Source: Clostridiales bacterium UBA1381 (lineage in GTDB: Bacteria; Bacillota; Clostridia; UBA1381). Taken from it: DNA of 6,333 nucleotides. Positions 1-5,200 of this stretch are shown here, piece after piece. Numbering within the stretch: the stretch's first letter is position 1; each line of letters begins with the position of its first letter. The notes under the pieces were generated by a model. The model was not told the origin of the DNA. It searched no databases and saw nothing but the letters and a program-made list of their open reading frames with translations. The translations under genes and the position numbers were made by a program. The DNA lies in the NCBI GenBank assembly GCA_002305435.1, contig DBQZ01000143.1, positions 5,196 through 11,528 of the forward strand, read 5' to 3'.

Positions 1-677
1 GGGCCGAGCATCGTAACGCCGAGTATCTCCGGCTTTTTCGTAAGATACGAAAGCTCCGAGAAAGCGTCGGAGAGAATCTCCTCTATCGCCGCTCTCGCCT
101 CGTCTATGTTCTCGTCATACGATACGCCCACATCTATTACAACCGACCTGTCGGTCTGGGAATGGTTTATCACACGGTCTATAGTCCCGTTCGGGATATA
201 CAGCCTGTCGCCCTGGAAATTCTCCACGCACGTCATCCTGAGCGTAATGTCCGATACAGTGCCGCAGAAATCGCCTATCGTCACCATGTCCCCGACTGCG
301 TACTGGTTCTCCAAAAGCACGAAAAACCCGTTTATCGAATCCTTAACAAGGCTCTGCGCCCCGAGTCCTAAGGCGACGCTCACTATTCCTGTCGCCGCTA
401 TTACAGACGAGGGCGATACGCCGAATAGTATCTGCAAGATGAAAAGCGCCGCTATAAAATACACAGCAGCAGACGCCGCCTTTGACAGTACGCTAAAAAG
501 CGTCCGTATCCGCCCTCCGCCGGGTAATTCCTCCCGCTTTTGTATGAACTTCTCTATCCGTCCCCGGATAAACCGGCACAGAACCCACGAAAGCACGGCT
601 ATTAAAATGGACTGCACGATCTTGCTCGACAATATCGGGGCGATAACCTCAGTGTAAAACTCCATTATAAATCCCAT
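1..677 (-). CDS. MscS-family small-conductance mechanosensitive channel (3' end cut by window edge)
   Basis: Reading the minus strand from ATG at 677 gives 225 complete residues, still open at position 1. An N-terminal membrane helix (about residues 18-36) is followed by a second (about 66-87) and then the pore-lining TM3 (about 92-122), with small residues in GIVSVALGLGAQSLVKDSIN, a hallmark of the MscS family. The beta domain follows, with NQYAVGD, VENFQGDRLYIPNG and INHSQ motifs (about 124-174), then the start of the cytoplasmic alpha/beta domain. Members of this family open under membrane tension to release solutes during hypo-osmotic shock. The three-helix layout resembles the short MscS/YkuT type of Firmicutes. 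GGAGGAGGAG lies 5 nt upstream of the chosen ATG; a second in-frame ATG at 665 is less well placed. The first 29 bp overlap the end of the upstream VanZ-like gene, so the two are probably co-transcribed and translationally coupled. Family assignment is firm; the individual function is inferred. Confidence 0.95.
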   Translation of the reverse strand, partial: MGFIMEFYTEVIAPILSSKIVQSILIAVLSWVLCRFIRGRIEKFIQKREELPGGGRIRTLFSVLSKAASAAVYFIAALFILQILFGVSPSSVIAATGIVSVALGLGAQSLVKDSINGFFVLLENQYAVGDMVTIGDFCGTVSDITLRMTCVENFQGDRLYIPNGTIDRVINHSQTDRSVVIDVGVSYDENIDEARAAIEEILSDAFSELSYLTKKPEILGVTMLG

Positions 678-1122
678 TCTTTCTCCTCCTCCAAAGGACG
701 TACCATACCAAAACCGCTAAAATCCCGCCTGAAAAGTCGATAAACACATCCGTCACCTGCGAGGATCTCCCCGGTACATTCATCTGTATGAACTCATCCA
801 CGCACGCCGCAAACAACACCGTGAATAAAATGTACACAGCCTTGTACCAGTACCCACGGATTTTCTCGAACGAACGTGTGAAAAATCCGCCCGAAAATAT
901 GCCAAGCAGGAAAAACTCCGTCACGTGCGCCCCTTTTCTTACAATCATCATAACGTTTTCTGCTGGGCTTATCCCGAGGAGGGACAAAAGCCCGTTTAAT
1001 ATATCGGCGAAAAACTGGCTGTCCTCTGTAGAATCCGTCCCGTCCTTCATCGAATTTGAGAAGATGAACACAAGCCATACAACAGCCAACGCTAAATATA
1101 TGAACCTTGAGTATTTTTTCAT
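649..1122 (-). CDS. VanZ-like membrane protein (short copy)
   Basis: A 157-residue membrane protein with the VanZ family pattern: TM1 at about 6-22 ending in FSNS, then RKGAHVTEF (62-70) leading into TM2, TM3 at about 93-110 ending in CVDEFIQ, the conserved VPGRSSQVTDVFIDFSGG segment (116-133), and TM4 at about 127-144 with a basic tail. The conserved charged residues (R62, H66, E69, D109, E110, R119, D125, D129) are all present, so the gene looks intact. VanZ is named from the teicoplanin-resistance accessory protein of the vanA cluster, but most chromosomal homologues have no established role and no van genes are visible here. It starts inside the end of the preceding VanZ-like gene (ATGA overlap, 1119-1122), with AGGAGG just upstream of the ATG. 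It ends 29 bp inside the MscS gene. Family certain; function unknown. Confidence 0.93.
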   Translation of the reverse strand: MKKYSRFIYLALAVVWLVFIFSNSMKDGTDSTEDSQFFADILNGLLSLLGISPAENVMMIVRKGAHVTEFFLLGIFSGGFFTRSFEKIRGYWYKAVYILFTVLFAACVDEFIQMNVPGRSSQVTDVFIDFSGGILAVLVWYVLWRRRKNGIYNGVLH

Positions 1123-1835
1123 TTGTTTCCTCCTACCAAGCGTCTGTGCATATACAGTATCCCACGGTATAAAAGCCTTACCGTACAGACGGCTCCAAGC
1201 CCTATCACAGCCCCCGAAAGATCTATCAGCGCATCCGCTACCCTCGGGCCTCTGCTGTCTGCAAACGTCTGCAAAAATTCATCCGTAACCGCCGTTAACA
1301 GCGTGAAAAACAGCACGTATATTATGCAGTAGCGGAATTTCTGACGTATCCCCGTCATGCAGAACAGCGAGAAAAAGACCGACAGTACCAAAAACTCCGA
1401 AAAATGCGCCATCTTCCGCACGGTTGCATTCGCCTCTCCTTTGGTGGATGTATCAAACAGGGAGAAGTAACGGTCTGCTATCTTTTTTATCTGCCCCGTT
1501 ATCCACGGCTCGCTGTCCTCCGGCGCCGGGGTGTCCGCAGGAGCGGTGGGGGGAGCGGCGGGGGTATCCAAAGCGGAAGCGTCCGCCGATACGGAGGTAT
1601 CCGCCGAAGCGGTGGTATCAGCAGGGGCGGTGGGGGGAGCGGGGTCGGGTATCAGGGCGGAGGCTGGGGCGGCTTCATCCTCGCTCGAGATAAGGCGCAG
1701 AAAATACGCCCCCCTCTCAGCAAGGAAATTGCTCATCCTGTCCGAAACCTCGCTCGGCATAAGGGAGTTTGCAAAGATAAATACCGTACAGCCTATGGTG
1801 AGTACGAGGAATATCCTCGCTAAAATCTTGTTCAT
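1119..1835 (-). CDS. VanZ-like membrane protein with long Pro/Ala/Asp/Thr-rich loop
   Basis: First gene of the operon, 238 residues from ATG at 1835. An in-frame GTG at 1841 would add two residues, but it overlaps the GGGAGAGG ribosome binding site, which is well spaced only for the ATG. TM1 is at about 7-23 and ends in FANS. A low-complexity segment at about 53-110, made of A, P, D, T and S, contains a nine-residue sequence twice (66-74 and 94-102) around SAD-type short repeats. The VanZ core follows: RKMAHFSEF (140-148) into TM2, TM3 at about 168-184, TDEFLQ (184-189), then SRGPRVADALIDLSG (194-208) into TM4. The short downstream paralogue lacks the insert and has about 35 residues between TM1 and TM2. 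Topology would put the insert outside the membrane as a flexible linker; that is inference. The conserved residues look intact. Function is unknown; the link to MscS suggests an envelope role. Confidence 0.92.
   Translation of the reverse strand: MNKILARIFLVLTIGCTVFIFANSLMPSEVSDRMSNFLAERGAYFLRLISSEDEAAPASALIPDPAPPTAPADTTASADTSVSADASALDTPAAPPTAPADTPAPEDSEPWITGQIKKIADRYFSLFDTSTKGEANATVRKMAHFSEFLVLSVFFSLFCMTGIRQKFRYCIIYVLFFTLLTAVTDEFLQTFADSRGPRVADALIDLSGAVIGLGAVCTVRLLYRGILYMHRRLVGGNK
1537..1642 (-). repeat. In-frame direct repeat encoding the extracellular linker
   Basis: Two 22-bp copies (1537-1558 and 1621-1642) differ at one base. They lie 84 bp apart, exactly 28 codons, so both encode the same peptide APPTAPADT. 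The DNA between them holds shorter, related GC-rich units encoding Ser-Ala-Asp/Thr repeats. Because the spacing is a multiple of three, slippage or recombination between copies would change linker length by 28 residues without breaking the frame. Confidence 0.85.
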
Positions 1836-1869
1836 CGACACCTCTCCCGCATTAAGACGTTATTATATA

Positions 1870-1878
1870 ATTATACCA
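1870..1878 (-). promoter_or_regulatory. Extended -10 promoter of the VanZ-VanZ-MscS operon
   Basis: The minus strand reads TGGTATAAT: a perfect TATAAT -10 (1870-1875) preceded by the TGn extension (1876-1878). No good -35 is seen at 16-18 bp, which is common for extended -10 promoters. Transcription would begin near 1863, giving a leader of about 28 nt before the ATG at 1835. The hexamer is seen directly; its use is inferred. Confidence 0.7.
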
Positions 1879-1995
1879 TAAATAAGCCTCTTGTTGTATC
1901 CCTTATATATATAAAATTTTGCTGCATATTATCCATCATTTTTTGTGCAAAACAGATAAAACCGAAAAAAAGGATAGTTTTTTAACAAATTCCTC

Positions 1996-2024
1996 TTGTA
2001 TATTCGCCCGATTTGAGGTAAAAT
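1996..2024 (+). promoter_or_regulatory. Probable sigma-A promoter of gap
   Basis: TAAAAT (2019-2024) is a 5/6 match to the -10 box. TTGTAT (1996-2001), a weak -35, lies 17 bp upstream, and the DNA farther upstream is AT-rich. The start site would be near 2031, leaving a leader of about 64 nt. A second AT-rich candidate (TTATAC near 2069) is too close to the ribosome binding site to be favoured. Confidence 0.55.
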
Positions 2025-2032
2025 ATAGGGGA

Positions 2033-2054
2033 GGAAACAGCGTCGGCTGTTTTC
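2033..2054 (+). promoter_or_regulatory. 5'-end stem-loop of the gap mRNA leader
   Basis: AAACAGC (2035-2041), loop GTCG and GCTGTTT (2046-2052) form a perfect 7-bp stem, extended to 9 bp by a G.U and a G-C pair at its base. It starts about 2 nt after the predicted transcription start, so it would sit at the extreme 5' end of the mRNA. It has no poly-T tail, so it is not a terminator. Hairpins placed like this are known to protect abundant bacterial mRNAs from 5'-end-dependent decay; that role is inferred here. The ribosome binding site at 2081-2085 is well clear of it. Confidence 0.6.
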
Positions 2055-2094
2055 GGATAAAAGTCAATTTTATACAAACAGGAGGAATTACATC

Positions 2095-3111
2095 ATGGCA
2101 GTTAAAGTTGCTATTAACGGTTTCGGAAGAATCGGCAGACTTGCTTTCCGTCAGATGTTCGGTGCAGAGGGTTACGAGGTAGTAGCTATAAACGACCTCA
2201 CAAGCCCGAAGATGCTGGCTCATCTTTTGAAGTACGACTCATCACAGGGTAAGTATCAGTATGCTGATGAGGTTACATCATCTGAGGATTCAATCACGGT
2301 CTGCGGCAAGGAAATCAAAATCTACGCATTCCCTGATGCTAACAACTGCCCCTGGGGTGAACTGGGCGTTGACGTTGTATTGGAATGCTCCGGCTTCTAT
2401 ACCTCAAAGGCTAAGGCTCAGGCTCACATCAATGCCGGCGCAAGAAAGGTCGTTATCTCCGCTCCCGCCGGAAACGATCTGCCCACTATCGTTTACAACG
2501 TAAACCACGAGACATTGAAGGCTGAGGATACTATCATCTCAGCTGCTTCCTGCACAACAAACTGTCTGGCTCCTATGGCGGACGCTCTTAACAAGTACGC
2601 CCCGATCCAGTCCGGTATCATGTGCACAATTCACGCTTACACAGGCGACCAGATGACTCTTGACGGTCCTCAGAGAAAGGGCGACCTCAGACGTTCAAGA
2701 GCTGCTGCTGTAAACATCGTTCCTAACTCAACAGGCGCTGCTAAGGCTATCGGCCTTGTTATCCCTGAGCTCAACGGCAAGCTCATCGGCTCCGCTCAGA
2801 GAGTTCCCACACCGACAGGTTCAACAACTATCCTTACAGCTGTTGTTAAGGGCGACAACGTTACAGTTGACGGTATCAACGAGGCTATGAAGGCTGCTTC
2901 CAACGAGTCCTTCGGCTACAACACAGACGAGATCGTTTCTTCCGATATCGTAGGTATGAGATACGGCTCGCTCTTCGACGCTACTCAGACAATGGTAGCT
3001 CCGATAGGCGACGGCCTGTACGAGGTACAGGTAGTATCCTGGTACGACAACGAAAACTCCTACACAAGCCAGATGGTTCGTACAATCAAGTACTTCTCAG
3101 AGCTTGCGTAA
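2095..3111 (+). CDS. gap: Glyceraldehyde-3-phosphate dehydrogenase, NAD-dependent, glycolytic
   Basis: A full-length 338-residue GAPDH. The enzyme oxidatively phosphorylates glyceraldehyde 3-phosphate to 1,3-bisphosphoglycerate in the cytoplasm, as a tetramer, in glycolysis and (reversed) gluconeogenesis. The Rossmann nucleotide-binding motif INGFGRIGR is at 8-16. Asp34 in AINDL marks NAD rather than NADP preference. The catalytic Cys153 lies in SCTTNC (152-157) and the partner His180 in TIHAYT. The end WYDNENSYTSQMVRTIKY (317-333) is typical. The segment GSAQRVPTPTGSTT (232-245) differs from the GMAFRVPTPNVS form of Bacillus and E. coli enzymes. GGAGG at 2081-2085 sits 9 nt before the ATG. 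The gene stands alone, without pgk or tpi alongside, flanked by its own promoter and terminator. Its codons are strongly biased (ATC, AAG and GCT, with ATA rare) compared with neighbours rich in ATA, as expected for a very highly expressed gene. Confidence 0.99.
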   Translation: MAVKVAINGFGRIGRLAFRQMFGAEGYEVVAINDLTSPKMLAHLLKYDSSQGKYQYADEVTSSEDSITVCGKEIKIYAFPDANNCPWGELGVDVVLECSGFYTSKAKAQAHINAGARKVVISAPAGNDLPTIVYNVNHETLKAEDTIISAASCTTNCLAPMADALNKYAPIQSGIMCTIHAYTGDQMTLDGPQRKGDLRRSRAAAVNIVPNSTGAAKAIGLVIPELNGKLIGSAQRVPTPTGSTTILTAVVKGDNVTVDGINEAMKAASNESFGYNTDEIVSSDIVGMRYGSLFDATQTMVAPIGDGLYEVQVVSWYDNENSYTSQMVRTIKYFSELA

Positions 3112-3122
3112 GTTAAACCTCT

Positions 3123-3173
3123 AAAAAAATCCGCCGCACTTACCTTTTTAAAGGTGAGTACGGCGGTTTTTTT
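3123..3173. terminator. Bidirectional terminator between gap and the convergent hydrolase gene
   Basis: The stem runs from CCGCCG (3131-3136) to CGGCGG (3161-3166), with inner ACT/AGT and ACCTT/AAGGT pairing, one C-A mismatch and one U.G wobble, and a small T/A-rich loop. A run of seven A (3123-3129) precedes it and seven T (3167-3173) follow it, so it can end transcription from both sides. The minus-strand stop codon (3172-3174) overlaps the T run, so the hydrolase message would end almost at its stop codon. Confidence 0.93.
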
Positions 3174-3933
3174 AATCCCGTCCGGCTAAAAATGACGCTG
3201 CTTTTTCTACGGTTTCAGCTGCCAGACAATCCGTAAGGCCGTGACCTGCTCCGGGTATTTCCGATATTGACAGCTTTTCCACAAAATCACGGTACGGCTC
3301 TACAGACTCACGTCTTACGACCGGGTCGTTATCGGCGTACATTATAAGCGTACTGCCCCTAAACCGTCCCGTCGTCTCATATATCGGCAGCGTCTTTGCG
3401 CTGCGGAAATAAAATCCGCCGACATCCCACGGCCTGCCCTCTAAATCGTGCGTGCGCACGTAGTCGGGGACATTCTCGCTGTCGTACCGCACGCCGAAGC
3501 AGCTTCCCTCGAGGGCGTCCCGCTGTATAACGGCGGCAGGAGCGAGCATAAGGAGCTTTTTCACCCTGTCACGGTAATACCCCGCCGTCATGCCGCCGAC
3601 AACTCCGCCCTGCGAATGGCCGGCGATATACACCTCGCCGACATCCTCACGCGAGAGCGCCCACTCGAGTATCTTTGATGCGTCAAGCAGCTCCGACATC
3701 ACGCTCATATCCGAAAAGCTGCCGTCGCTTTCGCCGTGGCCGTTAAAATCAAACCGCACCACCGATACCCCACGCTCTAAAAGCAGGTCTGCAATCAGCG
3801 TCAGTATCCCGCCCTCGGGCTTCCTCGAGCTCATAAAGCCGTGGAAAAGCACGGCGGCAGGTCTTACACCCTCGCCCGCTTTTAAAAACTCGCCCCGCAG
3901 TACAAGACCGTCACGCTTTATTTCAACCTCCAT
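3172..3933 (-). CDS. Alpha/beta hydrolase, cinnamoyl/feruloyl esterase-like
   Basis: A 253-residue serine hydrolase with no signal peptide, so probably cytoplasmic. The oxyanion-hole motif HGF is at 31-33, and RFDFNGHGESDG (60-71) is typical of the Est1E/LJ0536 group of cinnamoyl esterases. The nucleophile elbow GHSQGG (105-110) places the catalytic Ser at 107; Asp203 (in DNDPVV) and His231 (in GAGHG) complete the triad. The APAA segment (131-134) and the insert that follows (about 135-190) form the lid region that sets substrate choice. Known relatives release ferulic and related hydroxycinnamic acids from plant-derived esters, which would suit a gut fibre degrader, but substrate cannot be read from the sequence and a general carboxylesterase or acyl-peptide-like hydrolase is possible. 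Start: AGGAGGG lies 6 nt before the ATG. It follows cbiL after 11 bp, and its ribosome binding site overlaps the cbiL stop codon, implying co-translation although no shared pathway is evident. Confidence 0.9.
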   Translation of the reverse strand: MEVEIKRDGLVLRGEFLKAGEGVRPAAVLFHGFMSSRKPEGGILTLIADLLLERGVSVVRFDFNGHGESDGSFSDMSVMSELLDASKILEWALSREDVGEVYIAGHSQGGVVGGMTAGYYRDRVKKLLMLAPAAVIQRDALEGSCFGVRYDSENVPDYVRTHDLEGRPWDVGGFYFRSAKTLPIYETTGRFRGSTLIMYADNDPVVRRESVEPYRDFVEKLSISEIPGAGHGLTDCLAAETVEKAASFLAGRD

Positions 3934-3944
3934 ACGTATCCCTC

Positions 3945-4601
3945 CTATTCGCTTATAACTACGGTGAAATATCCGCAGCCGTCCATATCGTCAAGCTTTT
4001 CTATCCTCTCGCCCTCCATGCCGCAGTCGGAGACTGTAACAGCCCCTCTGCCGCCGAAGGCTTCCTTTACAGGGGCTATATCGCCCGGCTTCATTATCAC
4101 CTTCATGCCTTGTGCATCGGCGTATTCGGGGGCGTATTTCCACGGCAGGATGTGAAGCGGCAGCCCGCCTTTTGTGAGGTTTATCCCCGCAGCTGCCGCA
4201 GCTGCACAAAAGCTCGTAACTCCTGCTATCCTCCGGCTCTCAAAACCCCGCAAGAGCACAAGCTCCTCCATATACGAAAACGTCGAATACACCGACACGT
4301 CGCCGAGGTTTACCATAGCGACGCTTTTGCCGAGGCTAAGATACGAGCAAATCTCATCCGCCGCTTCCTCGTGGCTCTTTTTCATCTTCTCCTTATCCTT
4401 CGACATCGAAAATTTAGGCGTTATCACGGTTTTTCCCGAAATATCAACAGCCGCCTTTACTATATCAAGCGCCACAGTCGCCCCTGCGGGCGTTTTCGGG
4501 GCGGCGATTACGGGACACTCCTCTATTATCCGCACCGCCTTTACCGTTATAAGCTCCGGATCCCCCGGTCCTATGCTGACTCCGTAAAATATGCCTTTCA
4601 A
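3945..4601 (-). CDS. cbiL: Precorrin-2 / cobalt-factor II C20-methyltransferase (TTG start)
   Basis: A 218-residue S-adenosylmethionine-dependent tetrapyrrole methylase that adds the C-20 methyl group during corrin ring synthesis for vitamin B12. The N-terminus has YGVSIGPGDPELITVKAVR (6-24), the family signature. The SAM-site loop LGDVSVYSTFSYM (99-111) carries Val where the family commonly has Pro (GDPS). GVTSFCAAAAAAG (127-139) is typical of the C20 enzymes (CobI/CbiL) among the methylases, and GRGAVTVSDCGMEGERI (184-200) closes the C-terminal domain. Start: an in-frame ATG at 4622 exists, but only terminator sequence lies upstream of it. The TTG at 4601 has AGGAG (4609-4613) at 7-nt spacing and gives the usual MKG-YGVG-type N-terminus. 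No other cobalamin genes are visible. Whether the cobalt or metal-free substrate is used cannot be told; the clostridial setting favours the anaerobic (cobalt) route. Confidence 0.92.
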   Translation of the reverse strand: MKGIFYGVSIGPGDPELITVKAVRIIEECPVIAAPKTPAGATVALDIVKAAVDISGKTVITPKFSMSKDKEKMKKSHEEAADEICSYLSLGKSVAMVNLGDVSVYSTFSYMEELVLLRGFESRRIAGVTSFCAAAAAAGINLTKGGLPLHILPWKYAPEYADAQGMKVIMKPGDIAPVKEAFGGRGAVTVSDCGMEGERIEKLDDMDGCGYFTVVISE

Positions 4602-4608
4602 ATCCTCT

Positions 4609-4613
4609 CTCCT
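4609..4613 (-). promoter_or_regulatory. Ribosome binding site that fixes the cbiL TTG start
   Basis: The minus strand between the ATG at 4622 and the TTG at 4601 is a purine run with two AGGAG copies (4614-4618 and 4609-4613). The nearer one lies 7 nt from the TTG. The bases upstream of the ATG are the T tract of a terminator and contain no Shine-Dalgarno match. Confidence 0.75.
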
Positions 4614-4623
4614 CTCCTGCATT

Positions 4624-4649
4624 AAAAAACCGTACCAGGCAGGTACGGT
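4624..4649 (-). terminator. Intrinsic terminator after the abrB-like gene
   Basis: On the minus strand ACCGTACC, loop TGCCT and GGTACGGT form a perfect 8-bp stem followed by six T. The stem begins 3 nt after the abrB stop codon and the T run ends 22 nt before the cbiL TTG. It works only in the minus direction, since no T run follows it on the plus strand. Confidence 0.9.
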
Positions 4650-4652
4650 CTT

Positions 4653-4904
4653 TCAGTCCTCTAACATATACCTCATCTTGATTGCACAGTCTCTGCAAAC
4701 ATTCCTGCCCTTGTAGGTGAACATCTGCTTCTCTTTGCCGCAGAAAATACAGGCAGGCTCATATTTCTTAAGGATAATATGCTCTTCATCGGTATAAATC
4801 TCTATCGAATCTTTCTGCTTGATGCCGAACGTCCTCCTGATCTCAATCGGCAGAACTATGCGCCCCAGCTCATCCACCTGTCTTACGATGCCGGTTGCTT
4901 TCAT
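4653..4904 (-). CDS. AbrB-family transition-state regulator with C-terminal zinc knuckle
   Basis: An 83-residue regulator. Residues 1-47 match the AbrB/SpoVT swapped-hairpin DNA-binding domain (KATGIVRQVDELGRIVLPIE, then RRTFGI and the IEIYTDEEHIILKKY strand pair), close to the N-terminus of Bacillus AbrB. The C-terminal half differs from Bacillus: Cys52, Cys55, Cys70 and Cys73 form a CxxC-x14-CxxC pattern that probably binds one zinc and may replace the Bacillus multimerisation domain. Such proteins bind AT-rich promoters as dimers or tetramers and repress genes for stationary-phase, biofilm or sporulation functions. AAAGGAGG lies 9 nt upstream of the ATG. It has its own strong promoter, an approximately 100-nt leader and its own terminator. 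Autoregulation is known for Bacillus AbrB and is plausible here, given the AT-rich DNA upstream. Target genes cannot be inferred from position alone. Confidence 0.94.
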   Translation of the reverse strand: MKATGIVRQVDELGRIVLPIEIRRTFGIKQKDSIEIYTDEEHIILKKYEPACIFCGKEKQMFTYKGRNVCRDCAIKMRYMLED

Positions 4905-4929
4905 AATAAAAAACCTCCTTTGGTTCCGA

Positions 4930-4954
4930 CCCGAAAAAAGGGAGTCTTTTCGGG
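4930..4954 (-). promoter_or_regulatory. Leader stem-loop upstream of the abrB-like gene
   Basis: CCCGAAAA and TTTTCGGG form a perfect 8-bp stem with a 9-nt loop in the predicted 5' leader, 25 nt before the ATG. No T run follows, so it is not a terminator. The minus-strand segment ACTCCCTTT, spanning the loop and the start of the 3' arm, is partly complementary to the ribosome binding site (AAAGGAGGT), so an alternative fold that hides that site is possible but unproven. Confidence 0.45.
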
Positions 4955-5012
4955 CTTAAAACGTCTCATGTTTATGAAGGCAAAAGCAAATACTTACTTT
5001 TTACATATATCA

Positions 5013-5041
5013 AGTATAGCACATTTTCGACTGTAAGTCAA
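5013..5041 (-). promoter_or_regulatory. Strong sigma-A promoter of the abrB-like gene
   Basis: On the minus strand TTGACT (5036-5041, 5/6) and TATACT (5013-5018, 5/6) are separated by exactly 17 bp, and TGC directly before the -10 supplies the extended element. A/T tracts upstream of the -35 could act as an UP element. The start site is predicted near 5006. Confidence 0.85.
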
Positions 5042-5158
5042 TCATTTTTGCAAATATTTTCTCATTTTTATGGATATTTTATATATTTTTAACGGAATAT
5101 TCCCCATTATTTCTTATGAAATTTGCATAAAATAAATAAAAATTGAAAATCAAAAAAT
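5042..5158. other. AT-rich intergenic stretch with inverted repeats
   Basis: No open reading frame of note. By hand count only about 20 of the roughly 118 bases are G or C, far below the flanking genes. It contains the perfect palindrome GGAATATTCC (5094-5103), and GCAAAT (5050-5055) facing ATTTGC (5121-5126). It lies directly upstream of the abrB-like promoter, where AbrB-family proteins often bind curved AT-rich DNA, so an operator function is reasonable but not shown. Confidence 0.4.
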
Positions 5159-5194
5159 CGGACGGCGCCAAGCCTTTTCGCCCGCAGCCGCCCG
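5152..5194 (-). terminator. Intrinsic terminator of the Ppx/GppA-family gene
   Basis: On the minus strand CGGGCGGC (5187-5194) pairs with GCCGTCCG (5159-5166), with one G.U, around a loop of 20 nt that may itself fold. A run of six T follows shortly after (5152-5157). It begins 6 nt after the gene's stop codon. Confidence 0.8.
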
Positions 5195-5200
5195 AACAGT

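Noticed and set aside
106..657. 183-residue plus-strand open frame
   Set aside because: It is antisense to the MscS gene, whose minus-strand translation carries clear family motifs; no ribosome binding site or recognisable domain on the plus strand.
1537..1642. CRISPR-like array
   Set aside because: Only two long copies, in frame inside a coding region, with low-complexity DNA between them rather than unique spacers.
1836..1841. GTG at 1841 as the start of the first VanZ-like gene
   Set aside because: It overlaps the Shine-Dalgarno sequence; ATG at 1835 is properly spaced.
649..1841. Glycopeptide resistance (van) cluster
   Set aside because: Only VanZ-like proteins are present; no vanH, vanA/B ligase, vanX or vanRS is visible, and VanZ homologues are common in Firmicutes chromosomes.
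1404..1881. Plus-strand open frames with Gly/Arg- or Ala-rich sequence
   Set aside because: They are antisense readings of the repetitive linker in the VanZ-like gene; the composition comes from the GC-rich repeat.
1940..1953. TTTTTGTGCAAAA as a Rex (redox) operator for gap
   Set aside because: It lacks the TTGTTAA-N4-TTAACAA form, the dyad is imperfect, and it lies about 80 bp upstream of the predicted start.
4602..4622. ATG at 4622 as the cbiL start
   Set aside because: No ribosome binding site upstream, only the terminator T run; TTG at 4601 is better placed and matches the family N-terminus.
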